From IMG/VR virus record IMGVR_UViG_3300022925_000165, positions 1 to 25,173 of that record: 25,173 nucleotides of DNA; one strand, written 5' to 3'. Position numbers and translations under genes: made by a program. Shown here piece by piece: positions 21,152 to 25,173 of the stretch. Each line of letters opens with the position of its first letter. Position 1 is the stretch's first letter. A model generated the notes under the pieces. It did no database searches and was not told where the DNA came from. It was given only the letters and a program-made list of their open reading frames with translations. This DNA comes from a virus.

Positions 21152-22846
21152 TTATGAGTAGTTTGCAAACTTCTCAACTGTTTTATCTGCGTTTGTTGTT
21201 CCTATAGATGTGTTCATGTCATTAGTCATAGTGGTAGAATTGTCAGAAGTAACAACGCTATTATTGATAAGATTTGTGCCTGCACCATTTTGAATTTCTA
21301 ATTTTTCTAGTTCGTTCACTTTCATTTCATTTACCTTTTCATTTTTTTGTAAAGGTATAAAGTTAGTATCCATTAGTCCCATTGCAGCTGATTGGCCTGA
21401 ATACATTTTTTCTAAATCTTCAGTTGTACCACTAAACAAAACATCGGATGTTTTTTGAAAAAATGATTTCTTTGGATACATTGTACTAAATTTATTAGGG
21501 TCTTCATTGTAAAGTTTTATCTTATCAATGTTTTTCATTGATTCCGCATTACCTTTATCTGCCCGATTACTTCCTTCTATATATTTTCCTATGCCAATAT
21601 TCTTTCTAGCATCTCTAAATTGCTCAAATGACATATCACCTAATTCACCTTTGTATTTGGTGTACTCATCTTTTATAATTGCTTCTTTTTTAGGTTCATC
21701 AAGTGATCCATAGTCCAAATTTGTTTCATCATTATATCCAAATGCACTTTCTTGTTTTTCTATCTCTCTTTCATTTGGATTGTCGTCCCTTGAACCAAAA
21801 AAGTATTTAACAAGTTTACCTATTGCTGTTCCTACTGCACCTCCAAACAATACAGTTATGCCTAATCCTGTTGCTGTTAATCCTGTCAATGCTGTTGCTA
21901 CTTTACCAGCGTTTGGTACAAACCCTGGTTTTGTAAACATATCTTTAAGAATTTTTATGCCCAAAACTTTTTCTAAAAAACCAACTCCCTCATCACTCTC
22001 TCCACGTTTTTTACCACCTAATAATTCGTTTGTTAATTCAGATTCAATTAATATCTTTTCTAACAAACCTGATGATGTTTCAAATTGTTTATCAGATTCT
22101 CGTTCTTCTTCTACTAAATTTTCTTTTGATACACTTCTTGCACTTATTGATGGTGCTTCTGTAAATAGTGATGATGTGGCCTCTTTTGCTAATTCTTCTC
22201 TTTGCTCTGATTGTGTTTGTACGGTACTTTGTCCACCAGTTTTAAATTGCTCTTTAGCCTCTTTTGTTCTTAATCTTCTTTTCAAAGATAATGCTTTACT
22301 CTCTGCCTGTTCATCAGACTCAATCGCCCTTTCAATTCTTTTACCAATGATTGGTATATTTGTAAGACCTATTCTTTGTGCTAATTTTAAAGGTTTTAAT
22401 TCTTTTTTGAAATCTCTAAATGATAATGATAATTTTGTGGTTAGTCCTAAAACTTTTTTTAGTTGTTCATTTGTTCTACCTACAGTTTCTTTTATGAATA
22501 TAAGTTCCTCATCACTAATAATGCCTTTTTTATTTAATCCTTCATATTCACCTATTTCTTTTTCAATAGTCTTTTGTAAAGTCTTTGCGTCATCAAACTC
22601 CATTCCTTTTAATCCTTCTAAATCACCAGGACCGTAGTTTATCACATAGTTTACTATATCTGTTCTTATTTTAGCATCATTTAATTTACTTTGATTCTGA
22701 TACCCAGCAGATTTCTCTAACTGTGATTGATATTCTTGCAAGGCATCAGATATAGCAAACTTAGGATCAGACTCTTCTTCTTTTTGTCTTTTAAGAATCT
22801 TATTAAAGTTTTCAGGATTTGCTTTTTTAAAGACTTTTGATTGCAT
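21152..22846 (-). CDS. Probable tail tape-measure protein (gp29-like)
   Basis: 564 residues, close to T4 gp29 (590). No clear sequence motif, but the architecture fits: a long charged helical N-terminal half (about 1-290, rich in Lys, Glu, Gln and Leu), one strongly hydrophobic Gly/Ala-rich segment near residues 315-345 (TALTGLTATGLGITVLFGGA, then VGTAIGKLVKYFFG), and a polar C-terminal half ending in low-complexity Asn/Thr (NNSVVTSDNSTTMTNDMNTS). Tape measures set tail length and pass into the cell envelope during DNA entry. Position also supports it: directly before gp48, as 29 is before 48 in T4, and downstream of the gp26 chaperone-like pair. The overlapping plus-strand frame at 21780-22637 is a shadow. 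Confidence 0.6.
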   Translation of the reverse strand: MQSKVFKKANPENFNKILKRQKEEESDPKFAISDALQEYQSQLEKSAGYQNQSKLNDAKIRTDIVNYVINYGPGDLEGLKGMEFDDAKTLQKTIEKEIGEYEGLNKKGIISDEELIFIKETVGRTNEQLKKVLGLTTKLSLSFRDFKKELKPLKLAQRIGLTNIPIIGKRIERAIESDEQAESKALSLKRRLRTKEAKEQFKTGGQSTVQTQSEQREELAKEATSSLFTEAPSISARSVSKENLVEEERESDKQFETSSGLLEKILIESELTNELLGGKKRGESDEGVGFLEKVLGIKILKDMFTKPGFVPNAGKVATALTGLTATGLGITVLFGGAVGTAIGKLVKYFFGSRDDNPNEREIEKQESAFGYNDETNLDYGSLDEPKKEAIIKDEYTKYKGELGDMSFEQFRDARKNIGIGKYIEGSNRADKGNAESMKNIDKIKLYNEDPNKFSTMYPKKSFFQKTSDVLFSGTTEDLEKMYSGQSAAMGLMDTNFIPLQKNEKVNEMKVNELEKLEIQNGAGTNLINNSVVTSDNSTTMTNDMNTSIGTTNADKTVEKFANYS

Positions 22847-22849
22847 TTA

Positions 22850-23119
22850 TTATTTCTTTGTTTCTATTTTACTAGGTTTACCATTTACATATAAACCAAA
22901 CCAAGCTGCACCAGCACCAACAACTACAGATACAAAACCTGCCTGTGCATTGTTTGGTTCAGGTAATGCCATAAACCATTGCATTGTCATATAGAAAGCA
23001 TATCCATATAACAACATGAATACTCTTGGTATTAATCTCCAGTTTGACATAAACTGAGGTACTTCATCTCTTAAAAATACCCATATGTTAACTATTATAT
23101 TTTTTCCTACTTCTATCAT
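22850..23119 (-). CDS. Small membrane protein with two helices (89 aa), holin-like in shape
   Basis: MIEVGKNIIVNIWVFLRDEV precedes a first hydrophobic helix (about 32-52, VFMLLYGYAFYMTMQWFMAL), a short loop with PEPNNAQA, and a second Gly/Ala-rich helix (about 60-78, AGFVSVVVGAGAAWFGLYV), then a lysine-rich tail. Size and topology resemble class II holins, and similar proteins occur in marine T4-like phages, but the location between tail-chaperone and tape-measure genes could equally mean a tail or DNA-entry role. Its ATG overlaps the stop of the upstream frame (ATGA), with GAGGAAGA as ribosome site. Confidence 0.75.
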   Translation of the reverse strand: MIEVGKNIIVNIWVFLRDEVPQFMSNWRLIPRVFMLLYGYAFYMTMQWFMALPEPNNAQAGFVSVVVGAGAAWFGLYVNGKPSKIETKK

Positions 23120-23316
23120 GTTCTTCCTCTTTGTTTCTCTCTTAACTTTTCGTTTTCTTCTTTTATATGTTGCATTAATAGTTCAACATATATGTCCCTC
23201 TCCCATGGTATCATTCCTTCAAGGTCTGATAGAGAATATTTATGATATTGCATTAAAGCAAAATTTGTTCTAAAATAACTCTCTAGGCTCTCATGTAAGA
23301 GGGTAACTGAAAAAAA
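23116..23316 (-). CDS. Downstream frame probably expressed by -1 frameshift from gp26
   Basis: This frame is open from a TGA at 23319-23317 to the TGA at 23118-23116 (66 codons). It has no ATG, GTG or TTG before the ATG at 23253, and that ATG lacks a ribosome site and would cut off a well-formed beginning. The peptide reads ...ESLESYFRTNFALMQYHKYS, then LSDLEGMIPWERDIYVELLM and a charged helix EENEKLREKQRGRT. An HKYSL...E-x-MIPWERDIY segment is familiar from small proteins next to gp26 in T4-like phages, sometimes labelled hub assembly proteins. Entry from gp26 by -1 slippage at 23310-23316 would give a 296-residue fusion (232 + 64). The stop overlaps the next ATG, so it lies in the coupled chain of genes. 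Confidence 0.65.
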   Translation of the reverse strand, partial: FFSVTLLHESLESYFRTNFALMQYHKYSLSDLEGMIPWERDIYVELLMQHIKEENEKLREKQRGRT

Positions 23317-24005
23317 TCAGTTGCACCTTGTAATAACAAATTGTGTTCAACACCCGACTTAGGGTTTTTATATTTTATCGTATGTGATATAATTGGCAAA
23401 GTATCAAAATAATCTTTTATCTTTTTAAATTGTGTCATTGTAAGATTATCTAAAAACTCATTCAACTCTTCCTTTTCAATTTCTTTTGCTTCAAATAATT
23501 CTTCACCTTGATATATTTGATCAATGCAATCTCTCATTAAATTAATTGACATATCTAAAATTGTTCTTTTGTTTGCAACTTCTTTGATTGTAGGTATTCT
23601 CATCATTACACCGTAATCTTTTGTAAATTCAATTTTAGTATTAATCTTTTTATTTAAATCAGGTTTTACATCTTCTATTTTTAATTCATAATCAACAACT
23701 TGTGTTTCATCATCTGGACATTTTAATTTCAAATTCACAACCTCACCAATAGATTTTGATCTTATGTTTAACCACAACCATTCAAAATCATATACAGGCA
23801 GTTTCTTAACATCTATATCACCTTTTACACACGCTTGTACAATATCAATTAAGATATTAACCATTTCACTTTCATTTTGATTTTCATTTGAAAGTAACAA
23901 TAGTTTTTGTTCTTTTACTAAGAACGGCCTGTACTTTATTTTTACATTATTTGATAATGTTAAATCATATTCAGGCACTTTCATTAATGGTATACTCATT
24001 TTCAC
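23283..24005 (-). CDS. 26: Baseplate hub/tail-assembly protein gp26 (T4_baseplate family)
   Basis: 240 residues. Start MKMSIPLMKVPEYDLTLSNN, then KIKYRPFLVKEQKLLLLS (the characteristic RPF/YLVKE-x-KLLL block of the family), DIDVKKLPVYDFEWLWLNIRSKSIGE (about 80-105), and LNEFLDNLTMTQFKKIKDYFDTLP before the C-terminus. In T4, gp26 is needed for hub assembly. Soluble helical proteins of this kind are also found as tail chaperones. AAGGAG lies 5 bases before the second Met (MKM). The last codons contain the slippery run that leads into the downstream frame; the zero-frame end is QLPSYMRA. Family call sure; chaperone role inferred. Confidence 0.85.
   Translation of the reverse strand: MKMSIPLMKVPEYDLTLSNNVKIKYRPFLVKEQKLLLLSNENQNESEMVNILIDIVQACVKGDIDVKKLPVYDFEWLWLNIRSKSIGEVVNLKLKCPDDETQVVDYELKIEDVKPDLNKKINTKIEFTKDYGVMMRIPTIKEVANKRTILDMSINLMRDCIDQIYQGEELFEAKEIEKEELNEFLDNLTMTQFKKIKDYFDTLPIISHTIKYKNPKSGVEHNLLLQGATDFFQLPSYMRA
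23310..23316 (-). promoter_or_regulatory. Putative -1 ribosomal frameshift site T_TTT_TTT
   Basis: Seven T's on the coding strand are placed so that the gp26 frame reads T_TTT_TTT_CAG, a canonical X_XXY_YYZ slippery heptamer. The -1 frame has a TGA immediately before it and is open after it. An imperfect stem (TTACCCTCT with AGAGAGTTA, 7 of 9 pairs) starts 3 bases downstream. Confidence 0.55.
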
Positions 24006-24016
24006 TCCTTATATTA

Positions 24017-25108
24017 TTAATAAAATATGTTTCGTATAATTTTAGGGTCTGGAAGACCTTTTGGGAATACACTACCACCCGTTACTCTACCTATCGGTAT
24101 ATTCTTTTTAATTGTTTCATAAACTTGACGACCAGCTCTACCTATTTCGTTACCAATACCAAATGGTAAATTATCTAAAAAACTACCTTGTATGTTTGTA
24201 GTATTTGTTCTATATTCCATTCTGTCAAGCGTTTTAAATTCTTCAGTATTATTTTTTGCTAGAAAGTTCCATGCTGTTGTAGCATAATTTCTATATGTAA
24301 ATGTGACACTTGTTTTTACAAATTGATTTGTAGCATCATAACTTAATGGTGTAGCAGCAATTGTTTTAGGCCACACCTCATACATTTGTACTTGATATGA
24401 TGAAAATCCAGATTGATCACCTAAACTTTTTCTTAACTCTTGTCTATCTCTGCCTGGATCACCTGATGGTTCAAAGTTTGCCAATGCAGCTGTAAATGTT
24501 TTTGTTAATGGTGTAATTGTAATCATACATGGTGTGGCATAGTCATCATAATATCCTACGTTGTGACTGATAGGATCAATTATAGAGTTTTGCCATGCTT
24601 CAAAAAATAATCTTTCTTCATAATTAACACTAGTGTAAAATTCTAATGTTACATCACCATATTGTACATTTTTTGCCATTGCTCTTTTAGGTCCATAATA
24701 CTGTTCATTGACATCATCAGTTATTGTTTTATCAGGTATACTAACATTTGAGCAAAATAAATCCATTCTTAATTGTAAATTTGTTTTAATGGCATCAGAT
24801 AGTTTAGCACTTTTATGTAATCGAGCAACTTGATCTAATGATTGAGTGTCATTATAAATGCCAACATTTCCTAATGCACTGCCTTTAGGGCCATCTACTG
24901 TAACTAGAAACTGTGTTGGTCTAGCAAATCCACCAGATTGTGTAATACCTGATCTAAATCTGTTAAATATAGAATCTCTATTTGTTGTTTTGTTATTATA
25001 ATCAAAACGTTTGTTTGTATCATTAACACTAAACTGTGATTTTGATGGTGGTATACCTAAACGTATATCTAAATCACCTATCTTTTTACCGACACTAATT
25101 AATGACAT
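24017..25108 (-). CDS. 54: Tail-tube-fold baseplate protein, gp54-like
   Basis: 363 residues (T4 gp54 is 320). After a variable start, ARPTQFLVTVDGP begins the fold. The key segment LFCSNVSIPDKTITDD...VQYGDVTLEFYTSVNYEERLFFEAWQNSIIDPISHNVGYYDDY (about 112-190) matches the T4 gp54 run IYSVKIPENRLSHEM...LDPLTLSFRMDPEASNYRAMQDWVNSVQDPVTG. Later YQVQMYEVWPKTIAATPLSY...TSVTFTYRNYATTAWNF is the closing strand pair. In T4, gp54 joins gp48 to start the tail tube. A tube-protein paralogue is the alternative, since gp19 and gp54 share this fold. The start overlaps the stop of the upstream gene (TAATG), with GGAGAT as ribosome site. Confidence 0.72.
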   Translation of the reverse strand: MSLISVGKKIGDLDIRLGIPPSKSQFSVNDTNKRFDYNNKTTNRDSIFNRFRSGITQSGGFARPTQFLVTVDGPKGSALGNVGIYNDTQSLDQVARLHKSAKLSDAIKTNLQLRMDLFCSNVSIPDKTITDDVNEQYYGPKRAMAKNVQYGDVTLEFYTSVNYEERLFFEAWQNSIIDPISHNVGYYDDYATPCMITITPLTKTFTAALANFEPSGDPGRDRQELRKSLGDQSGFSSYQVQMYEVWPKTIAATPLSYDATNQFVKTSVTFTYRNYATTAWNFLAKNNTEEFKTLDRMEYRTNTTNIQGSFLDNLPFGIGNEIGRAGRQVYETIKKNIPIGRVTGGSVFPKGLPDPKIIRNIFY

Positions 25109-25173
25109 TAAATAAATCTCCTACTGTCTGAATAAACTTGTGCTTCACTTGCTTTTTTAAATCTTTGTACTGG
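25108..25173 (-). CDS. C-terminal end of an upstream gene, partial at the right edge
   Basis: The last 21 codons of a minus-strand frame that enters from outside the window: PVQRFKKASEAQVYSDSRRF plus a final Ile, then a TAA sharing its last A with the ATG of the gp54-like gene (TAATG). The overlap supports a real coding end. Too short to name. Confidence 0.6.
   Translation of the reverse strand, partial: PVQRFKKASEAQVYSDSRRFI

Noticed and set aside
21780-22637. 285-codon open frame on the plus strand
   Set aside because: It lies antisense to the probable tape-measure gene, has a serine/proline/phenylalanine-rich shadow composition and no ribosome site. Lack of stops follows from the lysine/glutamate-rich codons on the other strand.
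1-25173. tRNA genes, CRISPR arrays, insertion sequences, integrase or attachment sites
   Set aside because: No cloverleaf, regularly spaced repeat array, transposase or integrase motif was seen on either strand by reading. A dedicated tRNA scan was not possible.

Overview
The window is part of the virion-structure region of a T4-like contractile-tailed phage (myovirus). It is AT-rich: hand counts of 60-base samples give about 25-33% G+C over most of it. Almost everything is tail and baseplate genes on the minus strand, many overlapping as TAATG or ATGA. The baseplate proteins resemble the version seen in marine T4-like phages of cyanobacteria and SAR11-type alphaproteobacteria: long beta-rich wedge proteins, a DUF4815 protein and a gp5 without lysozyme. 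A phage-carried pstS and an IscA/HesB gene also fit a marine host. The host assignment is inference.

Layout in transcription order, right to left. 25.1-17.2 kb: end of an unknown gene, a gp54-like tail-tube-fold protein, gp26 with a probable -1 frameshift extension, a two-helix membrane protein, a probable tape measure (gp29-like), gp48, gp53, gp27-like hub, a small ORF, then gp5. 16.0-13.1 kb: accessory block with a lipoprotein-like ORF, an A-type Fe-S carrier, a carbohydrate-binding-like fibre protein behind tandem late promoters, a coiled-coil protein, a 25-residue membrane peptide and phosphate-binding PstS. 13.1-11.9 kb: five small genes of unknown function on the opposite (plus) strand, with their own sigma70-type promoter and terminators. 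11.7-1 bp: two small basic proteins, PAAR spike tip (gp5.4), gp25, gp6, gp7, a gp10-like fibre protein, gp8 and a large DUF4815 protein running off the left edge.

Together these encode most of a baseplate. The hub and spike are gp27, gp5 and PAAR; the wedges are gp25, gp6, gp7, gp8 and gp53; the tube start is gp48 and gp54; the length ruler is the tape measure with its chaperone; fibre-like proteins sit outside. T4-type late promoter boxes (TATAAATA) lie in front of several minus-strand genes. PstS and the Fe-S carrier are probably host-support genes.

The two most interesting signals are: (1) a T_TTT_TTT slippery site at the end of gp26 that opens into a downstream frame with no good start codon of its own, recalling the lambda G/GT tail chaperone; and (2) a perfect 10-base inverted repeat that would pair with the pstS ribosome binding site, with a third copy at the start of the 25-residue membrane peptide just upstream.
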